The translations under genes were made by a program, and so were the position numbers. Below are positions 46,655 to 58,800 of a DNA stretch of 64,000 nucleotides, piece after piece. The DNA comes from Castor canadensis. Lineage: Eukaryota; Chordata; Mammalia; Rodentia; Castoridae. The DNA is taken from assembly GCF_047511655.1 (NCBI RefSeq), contig NC_133397.1, forward strand, positions 46,452,001 through 46,516,000. The letters are read 5' to 3'. How positions within the stretch are numbered: the first letter of the stretch is position 1; every line of letters begins with the position of its first letter. The notes beneath the pieces are model-generated. The model searched no databases, was not told where the DNA came from, and saw only the letters and a program-made list of their open reading frames with translations.

Positions 46655-46912
46655 CAAGAAGTGTATAGTAGAGTCAATGGGTTAAATCCAGCAAGCAGGA
46701 GATGTGGTAACCATTCCTTATATTTTGTTTGTGCTTTAATTGCTTGATTTATAAATTCAGATATATGGCTCCAGAGTACCAACCGGCAACCTTTCTTCAA
46801 AAAGTAGCGAAATACTGAAAACTTCTCATACTTCAAGCAGTATGCCAAATGAAGTTCATTTAGCTGGGCTCCGTATTTCAAAAGAATATTCACAATTCCA
46901 AAGAACTCACAG
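46655..46912 (-). CDS. ASB3: ASB3 coding exon (last ankyrin repeats and linker)
   Basis: 258-bp exon, the longest here. Acceptor ttttttgtggtggag|CTGTGAG, donor ACTTCTTG|gtaaga. It encodes [34 protein letters not shown], then [20 protein letters not shown] and a charged stretch [20 protein letters not shown] before [11 protein letters not shown]. It ends with two bases of a Trp codon. These are the divergent C-terminal ankyrin repeats and the helical linker before the SOCS box. The acceptor tract is purine-interrupted but usable. An (AC)26 microsatellite lies about 100 nt into the following intron. Confidence 0.95.
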
Positions 46913-48045
46913 CTCCACCACAAAAAAATGAAAAACACAGTTAGACTTTTATATTATGAATAATTTTTACAAACTGCTAATAATAGTTCCCACTGGGAAA
47001 TAAGAATGGCACGCTCATGTGTGTTTCTGAACTACAGTCATGTGAGACCAACTGCTTCTGAGGACTTATCTATAAAACGTGAAATCAAGGTCATGAGGAG
47101 TTGAGACGCTATGTACGTAAGTAAAATGTCTTCATTCCGTGTATATCTTTATAAATCTATTTCATTTATTCTCCAATTTTCAGTTCTTCAGTTAAAAGTT
47201 CAGATAGTATTCTCTTTACTATTAATCATTTGTATAGTAATTAGAAAAGAAAAATCTATAATGGCACGATTTCTTTTAAAAGTTAGTAATTTTGTTGCTC
47301 CTATGCTACTGGCTATTTGCTCCTGATGAGAAGTCTACCATAATTCACGTAATTGTTCTTGAAAACAACCCTGTAATATATGTAATATTCCCTCTGGCTG
47401 CTTTGAGATACACTGAGAATTTGTTGCTAGCAGTCTTCTACTACTGGAAACCCAAAAGGATATCCTCTGACCAATGGTTCTAGATAATTATCACCAATTT
47501 GTCTCAACCACTTTGACCTCACTTAAATATGCTCTCATTATTTAGCCTACAGTTACTACTTGCAGATTCCACTTATAGAAGAGAAAAACTACACGTGGAT
47601 TGTTGAACATGTTCCAGTAAGTATGAAGGGCAACTGTGGGAAAAGCTCAAGATAAATATGATACAGCTCATTTTAAATATGATACAGTTCTCAAGAAGCC
47701 TGACAATTTTCCAGGCATGTGTGTTTACGTGTGCAATTAAGGGACAGGTGAACTCTTTCCTCAAGCATTTGAAGCCACCAGTATCCTAACAATAGGTACT
47801 TAGGTCCCAAAGATTCAGTCCAGAGGACCATGCTTTTGCTACAAAATACATGTGAGCATTACTGATATCTCTTAAAAGCATTAGAGTAAATGCTATAGGT
47901 AGGTACCTTAGCCATTTTCTGTTTAGAAAAAGAACTACAAAACCAAGAGGCTTTGATTAAAATTATAATATAGCATCTATAACATGTGGCTCATGCTAAG
48001 AAAAATTTAAGGGCAAGGCCAAAAGATAAACCATCCATCTCTAAA
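46913..48045. other. ASB3 intron DNA, unassigned
   Basis: No exon or repeat recognised between the exon and the next SINE. Confidence 0.4.
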
Positions 48046-48049
48046 GTAT

Positions 48050-48135
48050 GAGAGTGTGCTGGCAGAGTGTCTTAAGTGGTAAAGCCCCAAGTATAAACCC
48101 CAGTGCTGCAAATAAATAAATAAAAATAAAGTACG
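48050..48135 (+). mobile_element. tRNA-derived SINE (internally shortened)
   Basis: tgctggcagagtgtcttaag then ataaaccccagtgctgcaaa and an (AAAT)n tail. Confidence 0.7.
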
Positions 48136-48171
48136 AAAAGAACATAGGCATATGTAATTCCTTATAATGAC

Positions 48172-48335
48172 AAACTTTACTGGCTACTGATTCTGTATTA
48201 GGCACTACGTTAAATGTGTTACATCTAAGATTTGCCTTAATCCTCACACTAACCCTAAGAAGTAAGTTTATTGTCTCCATTCTACATAGAAAAACTGAAG
48301 CTCAGTCACAAAACCAATAATAGAATTAGGCTAAT
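48172..48335 (-). mobile_element. MIR-family SINE
   Basis: Plus strand tgtattaggcactacgttaa, gccttaatcctcacactaac and aaaaactgaagctcagtcac: the reverse of MIR. Confidence 0.65.
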
Positions 48336-49240
48336 AGTATCAAACCAAATCAAAAGATGAATATAACAAGACAAATTTCTAAAATCTCTCTCCTGTAACT
48401 ATTATGAAAACTGACCATTTAATGAAACAGTCAAATTGAGGAATATTTTATGTTTTATATTATGTTTCTCAAAGTATGTTGCATGGAATGTCAGTCCCCA
48501 AAAATGACCCATATGAAAAAGCTCTTAAATGAAAAAAACTGGAGAATTCTTATATAGTACATAGTGAGCCTGGAAAAGAAAGAAATACAGGATGGACTTA
48601 TTTTTAAGCAGGATGTTAGTTACAATTTCAAGTTATATGTTCAATGTTCTTCAACTTCCAGGTATTTTTCAGAAGAAATACCTTTAAAATTAAAACAACA
48701 GACCCAATCATTAATCTGAACAAAGTATAATAGAGTACAAAATGCTTTAAAACTATAAACAAAGGAGCAATGGTATGTCAATTGAAAATGTAAGTTTATT
48801 CTAGGCTTCCAGACTTTTCAAAACTATGTAGATCCATTCTTCTTTAAAGAATTTCACAAAGCAACTGCCACAGGAAAATTTTCAAAAACTCTCCAGAAAA
48901 GAAGCTATTTAATACTGCTTAACTCTGTGTTTCTCATACTTATTTAACTATAGAATTGCTTTTATCCAGTGTAATATCTGTTAGCAATCTGCAGAATTAG
49001 TGTTCTATCATTCATCCTTTGGAAACCAGTGCTAAACTTCCTCTGACTACTGTATTCACAGTGCCTTGTGTTAGAAGGGGAAAGTCCATACTCCCAGAAG
49101 GCTTATGAAACTGGCTAGTGTTACAATATAAACAGTTTTCCAATGAAACTACTATTTATAAGGAGAATAAGTGTGAAGCAAACTGGAGAATCATAAACTT
49201 TGTCAGCATTCCTTGAGCTTCACAGGGAGGTTATCAAGAA
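48336..49240. other. ASB3 intron DNA, unassigned
   Basis: No exon or repeat recognised. Confidence 0.4.
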
Positions 49241-49244
49241 GATC

Positions 49245-49345
49245 TCAGCTTAAGGTGTGGTTCAAGCCATAGAGCACCTGCCTAGGAAGCACGTACCCGA
49301 CTTCTAACCCCAGTACTACCCAAAAGAAGGAGAAGGAGAAGACAA
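49245..49345 (+). mobile_element. tRNA-derived SINE
   Basis: taaggtgtggttcaagccat then cttctaaccccagtactacc and a purine-rich tail. Confidence 0.75.
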
Positions 49346-51725
49346 AGAGGAAGAATACCTGAAATATGTGGGAATGTTCCAGAAATGCAAGCAGCTCTAG
49401 TGTTCTATATTACCTTGATTGTTACATGTCACCAACCATACAGTACGGTTTAGATAATCTTTGGTTAAAATATAAATTATATGGAAATATCTGTGCATTT
49501 TTCTTAACACTTCAAGCCCTGATATCATATTGGGAAAACTTCTCAGATCCTAGAGGACAAAAAAAATCTGTCCTGTTTTGTAACACAAACATCAAGAATT
49601 AATTGTGACACAAAAAGAGACAGCATATTACACAAAGAGTGAACATAATCTGGTTCTGCAAAAGGAGAGTGATTTAAAAACTAAAAAGCAATCTAGACCT
49701 TATATGAGGGCTTATATATTACCACAACTATTCTCTTTATAGTTCAAAACTGGGCAGAAAAATAGTGCCCAAATAAAAGTCTGGTACCCAATCCTAACCT
49801 CCAAGAAGAAACACTTATTCTGTACTTACTGAGGACCAGGAACCATAGTTGGGATCTTACTTCTTTTCAAGAGCTTCATTTAAAGAAAAACATCAGTGTG
49901 AAAACAAGATTTACCTTAAACAAATAGAAATGGGCATCTTATGTCCGATCTTGAGCATCTTATGTCTGACTAGCCAATGAAATGTCTAACCAACTTCTTA
50001 GTTGAATTTCCAAAAGGATGTAAGTTTTACTGAATTGCTTTCAGCCATTGGTTAAAAACAAAATGAAGACACTAGTTTTTTCCAGTGTACCCACTTATGA
50101 TGACTGAAATAGACACAATGATTTCTATGAGACTAATGTGATAACAACGATCAGTATCAATTATAAAGACAGACAAAATCAAATAAGATCAGCTATCTGG
50201 TATATAGCCAGATACAAAAGGCATTAATATTTGCCCAAATTGTCCTGAATTTCTCAATTTCCTTCCTCCTTTCCCACTTTAGCTACAGGAATTCTTTTCT
50301 TACATTTTCTCATTTAAGTCAAATTACTCAAGCATGCCTCTGAAAGACTGGCTTCATATCACCACAAGTGTTAACTTTTGAACTCAAGGACAAAGACTAC
50401 TTTTTGCTGTGGGATCTGTACAGTATCAGAAGAAGCACCTTTCCATCATGCCTGGATGTGGAGGGAAAAGCTAAAGGTCACTACTTCAAATGGAAACTTA
50501 CACTCTCACAACATCCACCAAAAATGTTTCAGAACACTGATCCTGAAAAGTTGAATTGGTTCAATAAAACAATAAAGAAGAGAAAACTTAAAATATGGAG
50601 TTACTTAGACTTGTTATTTTCATCACCTTTTGATATTAATTATATTATTTATAAAAGCAGATAAAAGTTTACTAAGCACAAAACAGGCCAATAGTATAAG
50701 ACCACAAATACTGAACATTTAGATTTCTGAGAAATATCAGAAAACATGAAAGTAGAAAAACAAAAATCTTTTATTCATTAACACCCTAAATCAGATAAAT
50801 GTTAACTAAATCATTTTATACAACAATTTTATACCAAAGTACCATCATTGTAATAATACATTATTGCTATAAAAACAGTTTCAAAATGATGCCAGTGAAC
50901 ATTTCATTATATATTATCTGAAAATTAAAATATCAAATTAATTTTACAAAATGGAATCTTCCCAGATACCTGGTATCAATGTGACCAAAACTTGAATTCT
51001 TATTAATTATTGGTAAATGGGATATAGGAAATTCATAAGTTATTTCATTTAAAAAAAGGAAAAATAACATGATATTTTCAGATTAAAATTCTATTTTTCT
51101 TCCTTTGTAAATGGTAATTTTAATTAATTTAATAAATGTTTAGGCATATGATTATACAAAATCCCCATGTTAATGATGCTTACTTACTGAAATAAATAGC
51201 AAAAAATTCAAATTTTCAACTTTCTTTTTTTTTAACTCAGACAGTGGCTATATTATTCCTTTCATATACAAAAACAAAACCTATTAGGAAAATTAAAATT
51301 TTCTTGATCAACAAAGTTTTTTATAAAGTCTCAAAATAATCAAGTGATTTGCACTTTACATGTATATAAACTGGCACACTAATATACTTATCAAATAGCC
51401 AGACATCAGCTAATATAAACATAGCAGGGAGAAGAGAACCAACCTATTCATTTTTCTATGTACCAAAATTGTTCAATGTACTATTCTTAAGTCAACCCCT
51501 TTATCTACACACATTAAATTAGGCATATGTGACTATGATGCTACCATCTTTTATATTTAATCCTTTGGGAAAGGTTACCCTTCAATTAAATTCTCTACAA
51601 AGCAAGTCATAAAGGCAAAGATGTAACAAAATTTAGTCTACTGCCATGTGTTCCAGGCAAACAAATTAATATGGATTCATATAACAGATATTTTGATGTT
51701 TTGGCATTTTTTCCTACAGTTTAAC
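49346..51725. other. ASB3 intron DNA, unassigned
   Basis: AT-rich. The 98-codon ORF at 50368-50664 has no recognised domain; no exon needed here because phases of the flanking ASB3 exons already match. Confidence 0.4.
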
Positions 51726-51730
51726 AAGTA

Positions 51731-51950
51731 GTGGCCAGGTGCCAGTGGCTCATGTTTGCAATCCTAGCTACTGAGGAGGCAGAAATCAGGAGGATTACGG
51801 TTCAAGGCTGGGCAAATAATTTTCGAGACACTATCTCAAAAAAAGCCCTCACAAAAAAGGGCTAGCAGAGTGGTAAAGCAGTAAAGCAACTGCCTAGCAA
51901 GCATGAGGCTCTGAGTTCAAACCCCAGTGCAGCCAAAAAAGAAAAAAAGT
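51731..51950 (+). mobile_element. Composite B1 + tRNA SINE
   Basis: agtggccaggtgccagtggc start of B1 half, actatctcaaaaaaagccct junction, then gctctgagttcaaaccccag in the tRNA half. Confidence 0.85.
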
Positions 51951-52149
51951 GGTATTTTCCAATAGCTTTTTTTTTTAACCAAAAACCTACCTTACTAGTA
52001 AGAATACTTGTAGTCCAATCAGCACATTCCAACATGGAAGAAAATAATTACATCTTTCTGAGAGCAACCAAACAATTTCATTGATACTTTTTTAGGATAC
52101 TTCAAACAGCAAAATTTCCAACAGAATTAAAAATAAATAAATAAAGAAA

Positions 52150-53540
52150 TAAATAAAGTTTGTTAGCTTGTGCCTGTGCCCAAAGACTACTGCCGCACTG
52201 CTTCTCTTCCATTTTTGGGTTACCACAATTCAAGTGTTTTTGAGCATGCTTTTCTTTAGTTTATCCTGTTGGGTGTTTCCCAGGCTTGTTAAAACTATAA
52301 ATTTGTGTTTTTGTCTAATATTGGGAAGTTCTGGGCCATGGATAACTTACTTACTTTTCTGTGCTAATCACTTTTTCCTCTACTTCTACACTTTAATTAC
52401 CTGATATTGTCCCTTGGGTTTTGGAGGCTCTATCCTCTCTTTCCACACCTTTCAACCTTTATTCACTCTGTTCTTGTGTATGGATAAGTTCTATCAATCT
52501 ATCTTCAAGTTAACTGACTCTTTCCTCTGTCACTTCCATTCTGCTTTGGAGCCCATGAACTAAATTTTATAGTGTTTACTTCTCAGCTGAGAATTTCTAC
52601 CTTTTCTTTGTTTCAAGTGTGTTTACCTCATGAAACATAATGATACTAGCTGCTTTCAAACACTGCTATTTTAAACCTCTGGATCATCTCAGAATTGACA
52701 ACTGTTAATTGCCTTTTCCCTTGAGATTTAGTCATATTTTACTGGTTCTTCATGTATCAAGTAATTTGAGACACTATCCTAGACATTGTTGTGCAGATTC
52801 TAGGTCATTTGTACTGTAATCCTCTGGAGAGTACTGATTTTGCTTTCTGGTTTTTTTGGCAGTACTAGAATTTGAACTCAGACCCTCACACTTGCTAGGC
52901 AGGTGCTCTGCCAATTGAGCCACTCCATCGGGCCCTAGGTGTTTTTTTCTTTAAGTAGACATATAACCTAGCAGGGTACAGACTACTACTTCTGCTTCAT
53001 CTTCTATAGACAACAGTTCTATCTAATGTCAGTTCAGTTCTCAGCCTTGCTTTGGGCCTGGTCCCATATATGCACCACTCAAGGTTTAGCTTGAAATTTT
53101 GGTGATAGTTTAAATTTGGTTTCAACAATATAGGCCCACCCTGTGCATCTGAAGCTTGGCATGAGTCTAAAAATTTGTGGATTCATACACAGAATTAGAG
53201 GATCCCTGCTCTAACTCTTTTTCCTCCGGGACTCCCCTGTCTGGCCCATAGGGTTCCACTTACCCAATTCTCAAGTAGAAAAGCAGAGTTTCTCTAAGAT
53301 TTTAGCTGCTTGAGACACAGCTGCTCCCCAGATCCAGACTGGGGCCCACCGTCAGGGCCACACAGCAAAAGAAAAATGAGACTAGAAAACTCATCTCTAT
53401 AAGGGTTACTTCACCACTTCCCTCTATAATCTGTCTATTTGGTCTATTTCAATAGACGTCCTCAGGAGTATCCTTTCTGTATTTTGACCAGTTTTTAAAT
53501 GTAATTACTGAGAGAGGGAAAGAGAGAATTTAGTGGGATT
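52150..53540 (-). mobile_element. Ancient LINE relic (L1/HAL1-like)
   Basis: T-rich plus-strand sequence with blocks such as tcagctgagaatttctacct and gagacactatcctagacatt that look like old L1/HAL1 ORF1 on the minus strand. No usable frame. Split by a SINE at 52846-52935. Confidence 0.45.
52846..52935 (-). mobile_element. tRNA-derived SINE
   Basis: Plus strand ggcagtactagaatttgaac and ttgagccactccatcgggcc. Confidence 0.85.
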
Positions 53541-53669
53541 ACTCCACCTAGGTTAGAAGTAACCCTACACTGCATGTTAAGAATTTAATAGCACTGAAGT
53601 ATACAAAGATAAAAAAATTTACAGAGTAACTTACATGTAATTGTACAGTTCCTCCAAAATACAAGTTCA

Positions 53670-53765
53670 GGGGCTGTGGTTATAGCTCAGGGGGAGAACC
53701 CTTGTCTAGTATGTACTTACAAGGCCCTGGGTTGAATATTCCGCACAGACAGAAAGGGAGAGAAA
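53670..53765 (+). mobile_element. ID-type SINE
   Basis: aggggctgtggttatagctc start, ggccctgggttgaatattcc near the end. Confidence 0.75.
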
Positions 53766-54188
53766 GAACATAAAAGGAAAGGGAAAAAATGACCATTTAC
53801 GCCATTATACAACAAGAATAGCTCATATTTACATTTATCTTAGATGCAGCAGAAAAAAGTAGAAGCCTTATCTTCCATGACTGAATATATTAAAACCAGC
53901 TCTTTGCTAAAGATAGCAGGTGACAGCAGGAAAACACTACTAAATATTATTTTCCCCCATAGTTTCAAATTTCTTAAAGGATAGGGTCCATGTTTCAGCT
54001 TCCTCGATGCATTTTAATAAGATCTACTTAAATGTTCTCTACATAACTGGTCAATTAATGGTACTAATTTTGTAGAAATCTGTAGCAATTTATCACTAAC
54101 AGAGATAGCAAATTTCACCTTGAAAAAAGTCACTTGGGAATATATCACCATATAGCAAAAAAGAATTAAATATAGCAAGTATACATAC

Positions 54189-54386
54189 TCCTTCTGGAAA
54201 GCCATGCACATTGGAGAACTGAATCCAAAGATCAGGCATGTCTGGGCATTTGGGCTGTAGCCATTCTGGAGTAGTATTTCTAGGCACTCTTCACGCCCTC
54301 CAAACACTGCTGAGTAAACAGGGCTCACTTTGTCTGGCCCAGTGTCACAGACCCGGTTAGTAAGTGGTATTAACAAGTCCAAGATT
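54189..54386 (-). CDS. ASB3: ASB3 coding exon (ankyrin repeats)
   Basis: 198-bp exon. Acceptor atttgtag|AATCTTGG, donor CAGAAGGA|gtatgt; the -1 donor base is A rather than the usual G. It completes Lys and encodes [30 protein letters not shown], then [18 protein letters not shown] and [17 protein letters not shown]. The open frame runs on past the donor into intron sequence (to 54014), which could tempt an annotator to extend the exon. The match to the ASB3 family stops at FQK plus two bases, and the next exon supplies the rest of the split Asp codon. Confidence 0.95.
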
Positions 54387-54810
54387 CTACAAATACACAA
54401 ATTTAGGAGCATTTAATGTTCTCATACATACATGAGTGTATCCAACATTTCTATGGCACATACACTAAGAATCACTCAGTAGTTGATTTAAATAAGCCTT
54501 TTTGTGTTTAGTATACCTTCTAACTCCATTAATATCACATGCTACATAGTTACTCAAAATATTACACTTACTGTTGATTAATATAAAGGTCCTTAAATAC
54601 ACCTGAGAAAGAATTAAGTAATGGTCCTGTAAGAAAATAGGCAGTTTTCCTTTTTCACTAATTATTTGCCTTACCACCATCACCTATACTCCAAAATTCA
54701 AAATTTTATGTTTCACATTTTATAACCTAATAAGTTATCTCAAAGCTTAATATATCAAATACAAAGTGGTATCAAGAAAATGAAGCATTTTTCTCCTTAA
54801 AAATACCAAT

Positions 54811-54886
54811 TAGCAGTTGGAGGTATGTTTCGAGTAGCAGAGCACCTGCCTGGTAAATATGAGGCTTTGAGTTCAAAGCCTAGTAC

Positions 54887-54914
<28 letters not shown>
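54811..54914 (+). mobile_element. tRNA-derived SINE with (CA)14 tail
   Basis: tcgagtagcagagcacctgc and gagttcaaagcctagtacca, then (CA)14 at 54887-54914 in place of an A-tail. Confidence 0.8.
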
Positions 54915-54917
<3 letters not shown>

Positions 54918-55152
54918 CAACTAACTCTGTTTTTCCAATTACTAAGAATTTTTAAAGATGGTAAGTGACATAAAATGAAGAATAATATTTTCATCAGGAT
55001 GAAGTTAGAATTCCTGCTGAAATACTGTATTCTCTGAAAAGAATATGCGCTCACTAAAACCTGAGGCAGATTTATAAAGAAGCTAGTTGATAGGAAGAGA
55101 AAATTGTAAACAAACAAAAAAACAAAACAAAAACACCCTTATATTTTAACGA

Positions 55153-55245
55153 TTTTTTTTTTTTTGGTGATACTAGGGTTTGAACACAAGGCTTTGCTCT
55201 TGCCAGGGAAGCTCTCTACTGCTTGAGCCACACCTCCAGCCCAAA
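55153..55245 (-). mobile_element. tRNA-derived SINE
   Basis: T-run, then ggtgatactagggtttgaac and gcttgagccacacctccagc on the plus strand. Confidence 0.85.
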
Positions 55246-55319
55246 ATGTAAATTTGTAAAGTTACTTCCAGCATTTAACTGGAAAAAGGACTATTTTACT
55301 ATCCTAAAATGGAAACTAA

Positions 55320-55445
55320 AACCAGGCATGGTAGCATATCCTGTCGTCCCAGATACTCAGGAGGCAGAAGCAGGAGGATCTTGAGTTTGAAGCCAGTCCA
55401 GGCAAATTAGTGAGGCCCTGGAGTTCAAAAATAAAACACAAACAA
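55320..55445 (+). mobile_element. B1-type SINE
   Basis: accaggcatggtagcatatc, actcaggaggcagaagcagg and agccagtccaggcaaattag. Confidence 0.8.
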
Positions 55446-55448
55446 AAG

Positions 55449-55545
55449 GGCTGGGGGCACTAGCTCAATTGGTAGAGTGCTTGCCTAACAAGCACAAGGC
55501 CCTGGGTTCAATCCCCAGTACCTCAAAATAAAATAATAATAATAA
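55449..55545 (+). mobile_element. ID-type SINE
   Basis: gggctgggggcactagctca to tcaatccccagtacctc, then an (AAT)n-rich tail. Close to the ID consensus. Confidence 0.85.
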
Positions 55546-55811
55546 TTTGAAAATAGAACTGTAAGGATTAAGCAAGCCCCCCTTTCTGGGAAGAGGTAGA
55601 TAGGGTTACTCCAAAGTATCTTTATAACACTAAACTTCTCTGTGCTACTCTTCCTTATGAAAACTGAACATGACTGAGGACAAATTCCTAAGACAGTTTT
55701 GGAATCAATTTAAAGCTCAGTGTATAATTGCATCTAAGAGTTATGTTTAAATAAATGATTAAGTACTAGGAAAACTAGCAAATTTTAAAACCTAAATATA
55801 TAAGAGTCTCA

Positions 55812-56025
55812 GCTGGGTGTCAGTGGCTCACGCCTGTAATCCTAGCTACTCAGGAGGCAGAGATCAGGAAGATCACAGTTCGAAGCCAGTCTGGGCAAAT
55901 AGTTCTCAAGACCCAACTGAAAATACCCAATATAAAAAAAGGCTGGCAGAGTGGCTCAAGTGGTTGAGTGCCTGTCTAGCAAGAATGAGGCCCTAAGTTT
56001 GAACCCAGTTCTGCCAAAAAATAGT
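55812..56025 (+). mobile_element. Composite B1 + tRNA SINE
   Basis: gctgggtgtcagtggctcac start; ggctggcagagtggctcaag opens the tRNA half; ends tttgaacccagttctgcc. Confidence 0.85.
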
Positions 56026-56218
56026 CTGTTTAACACCCCTTAACTTTAATGTGTCTAATTTTTTAAGATGAGTTACAAAAATCATACTCAAGGCACAGAC
56101 ATGCATATTACAAATATCTTTAAGGACATATGAAATACCATGCCACCTAGTGGCATAATAACCCAATTATAGATTCCATTTTCCTACTATGTAAACATAC
56201 TAAATAATGACCACTCAG

Positions 56219-56425
56219 GGGCTGGTAGCTCACATCTATAATTCTAGCTACTATTGAGACAGAGATCAAGAAGACTGCAGTTTTGGGAAAATAGCTAACA
56301 AGACCCTATCTCAAAAAAAACCCATCACAAAAAAAAAATGGCTGGCAAACTGATTCAAGCAGTAGAGTCATACCTAGCAAGTGTGAGACCCTAAGTTCAA
56401 ACCCCAGTACACCAAAAACAAAAAT
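56219..56425 (+). mobile_element. Composite B1 + tRNA SINE
   Basis: ggggctggtagctcacatct start, aagaccctatctcaaaaaaa-like junction, tRNA half ending aaaccccagtacacc. Confidence 0.85.
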
Positions 56426-57106
56426 GACCATTGTATTATTATATCTTAAATAATACTATACTAGTGTAGAATTACAACTCTAAAGATTATAAACATTTTT
56501 AAAAACTGTTCAGTGACAATTTATGATAAGGAGCTGTATTCTTATAGGTATAACCAGGTGACCAGGCTTCTAAGAGTCCCATATCCCCTATTATACTCTT
56601 CCCCAAAAAATACTAATAATTTCCAAGGAACTTTTGACAAAGAAGGAAGAGTAAGAGGAAAATATCAGGTTGGACTACTGAGCACACACAAAAAGACGAG
56701 TCCGTTCCAACAGGGGTTACAAACTCAAAAACTTTCTGGGGTCAAAGAGAAAATGTGGATGAAGTGAATAAGGCCACCAGATTGCTAGTTGAAGATGTTT
56801 AGGATAAAACTAGGGAGGAGGGAAAGGATGGCCATTAACTGGAGAAATCAGAGGGAAGATGACGCCCTGGGAAAGTGCCTAAAGCCACCCCATCTCTAGT
56901 CACTCTGCCCCAGAGAACAAAAGTGTAAGACTAATAGAAGCTGAAGACAGCATGAGGACAGATCAGAAGTAGATATAGCTACCCAGCAAATTGGTTACAG
57001 AAGGGACTACCAAGGATTTTGCCTGGAGGTTAGAAAGGTCTGGCCTGGATTTATTCCTATTAGCTTTCAATTATAAGACCATTTTTGCTGTGTTTTTAAC
57101 ACTTAC
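56426..57106. other. ASB3 intron DNA, unassigned
   Basis: No exon or repeat recognised up to the donor of the next exon. Confidence 0.4.
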
Positions 57107-57284
57107 TTTGCATGGCCCATTTGTGCAGCTGCATGAATAGGTAACTGCCAATTGTCTTCATTACAGTAAAGATCAGGATCTGCCCCACTGGACAGCAAAA
57201 GTTCCACACATTCCAAATGACCCTCCTGAGCAGCAATGAACAAGGGAGTAGCTTTGTCCAAGGCTTGACAATTGACATTTGCAC
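57107..57284 (-). CDS. ASB3: ASB3 coding exon (ankyrin repeats)
   Basis: 178-bp exon. Acceptor cagtgttag... ends at 57285 (tgttag|GTGCAAATG); donor GCAAA|gtaagt. With the G from the previous exon it completes Gly, then reads [20 protein letters not shown], then [20 protein letters not shown], then [19 protein letters not shown]. Two ankyrin helix pairs are clear: [19 protein letters not shown] and [13 protein letters not shown]. It ends with two bases of a Lys codon completed by the next exon. No stop or frameshift. The intron that follows is about 2.7 kb and holds four B1/tRNA SINE copies. Confidence 0.95.
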
Positions 57285-57610
57285 CTAACACAGATAAAAC
57301 ATTTAACAGATAATCCTCATTTGTATAAAAAAAACAACATAAATTTCAAAGCAATTGTCATAAAAGAGTTTCATAGTATAACAGCTTTTCCCTTCAGTGG
57401 ATGTTATTGAGTAAACATACTAATTTTACAAATCTGTTAGTATTGTATAAATCATTTTTGCTCTGCTAGCAAGAAAAGGATCATATTTTAGAATTCATTG
57501 TTAAGCTAAAACAAAACTCCTATCCAATGAACACAATATTTCTTTCCAATCTTTCTTCCAACAAGTACTCTGTATGTCCAAAATGTAAACACTTAAAAAG
57601 GAAAAATAAT

Positions 57611-57765
57611 ACAGGCATGGTGGCACATGCCTGTGATCCTAGTATTCAGGAGGCTGAGGAAGAAAGATCAAGAGTCAAGGCTAACCTGTGCTACACAGTG
57701 AGTTCATGTAGCCTATGCTACATGGTGAGACCCTGTCTCGAAATAAAATAAAATTAAAAAATAAT
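57611..57765 (+). mobile_element. B1-type SINE
   Basis: acaggcatggtggcacatgc, caggaggctgaggaagaaag and gagaccctgtctcgaaataa. Contains an internal 18-19 bp near-repeat around tgtgctacacagtgagttca. Confidence 0.85.
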
Positions 57766-58154
57766 AAAAGTATGCTCCATAATTGTACCTGAAATAAAGC
57801 AAAGTCCTGAGATTGGTAAAACCTATGCAAAACACAAATATAAGTTAAAGAGTCTATGGGACCTTTAGAAATCCCAAACATACTACACAACTAGAATCTT
57901 CTTGATTTATATGAGTTGGGTACTTCACCTGCTGACAACTTCAGAAAGAAATAAACACCATTACTGAGAAAAGACTAAATCAAGAAATAAACCTACTTAA
58001 CTTTTTTTTAAATCAACATTCCATTTTGAGTGACAATTTCAAAGAATCAGAAAGAATAAAGAACTAGTCCCTGTAAGACTAGAGGTAGAAAAGTTGAAAA
58101 TCTAACAGGTATTTCACTGAAAGGAATGTCATTTTAAAGAGCTAGAAACAACTG

Positions 58155-58230
58155 AAAGCCTGGCTCAAGTGGCAGAGAACGTGCCTAGCAAGCAGGAGGC
58201 CCTCAGTACCAAGAAGTTAAAAAAAAAAAG
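58155..58230 (+). mobile_element. tRNA-derived SINE (short)
   Basis: aagcctggctcaagtggcag and gtgcctagcaagcaggaggc. Confidence 0.7.
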
Positions 58231-58502
58231 AACTGAAAACATTAACAGAACTACAGACCTTTTCAACTTGCTATTCATAACAATTCAGAGAAGAGAGAAG
58301 AAAAATAAAACAAATGCTTAGAGTTCCAGGTGACAAGAGATGTGGCAGAAGAGAGCCTTTAAGTATAATTTTTCTTACTTTATTCATAGCATTAGTTAAA
58401 CACTATTAACCGGAACTTACGGAACTGGAAATCATAAACTAAATTAGGTGAATTAGGATAGTCCTCAGGAGTATGAGACAGAACATCAAAAGTCAGAAAG
58501 CC

Positions 58503-58590
58503 TGGGCTGGAAGCGTGGCTCAAGCATTAGAGCACCTGTCTTGCAAGCATGAAGCCCTGAGTTCAAAACCCCAGTTCAGCCAAAACCAAA
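58503..58590 (+). mobile_element. tRNA-derived SINE
   Basis: ctgggctggaagcgtggctc to aaaaccccagttcagcc. Confidence 0.85.
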
Positions 58591-58762
58591 AGAAGTCAGA
58601 AGGCCTAAATCCAAGCCCTAATCCTGTCAGAAATAGTTTCTAGATCAACGCACTTAAATACTCAAAGCCTAGGATTCTTAATCTAAAAAATACATATTTG
58701 AAGAAATGATTTTAGAGATTCTTCTCAACACCTTAAACTGACACACAATGAATGCTTTTTTC

Positions 58763-58800
58763 TTTTACTTTGTAAAAATCCTTTTACTTTGTAAAAATCC
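58763..58800. repeat. 19-bp tandem duplication
   Basis: ttttactttgtaaaaatcc occurs twice in a row. Confidence 0.9.

Noticed and set aside
50368..50664. 98-codon plus-strand ORF
   Set aside because: No domain; intronic and antisense to ASB3, whose flanking exons already join in phase.
54014..54188. Extension of the ASB3 exon through the intron to a stop at 54014
   Set aside because: The family match stops at the GT donor and the next exon completes the split codon; the extension is intron.
14644..58590. tRNA genes suggested by A-box and B-box-like sequences
   Set aside because: They are tRNA-derived SINEs: no complete cloverleaf, A-rich tails, many diverged copies.
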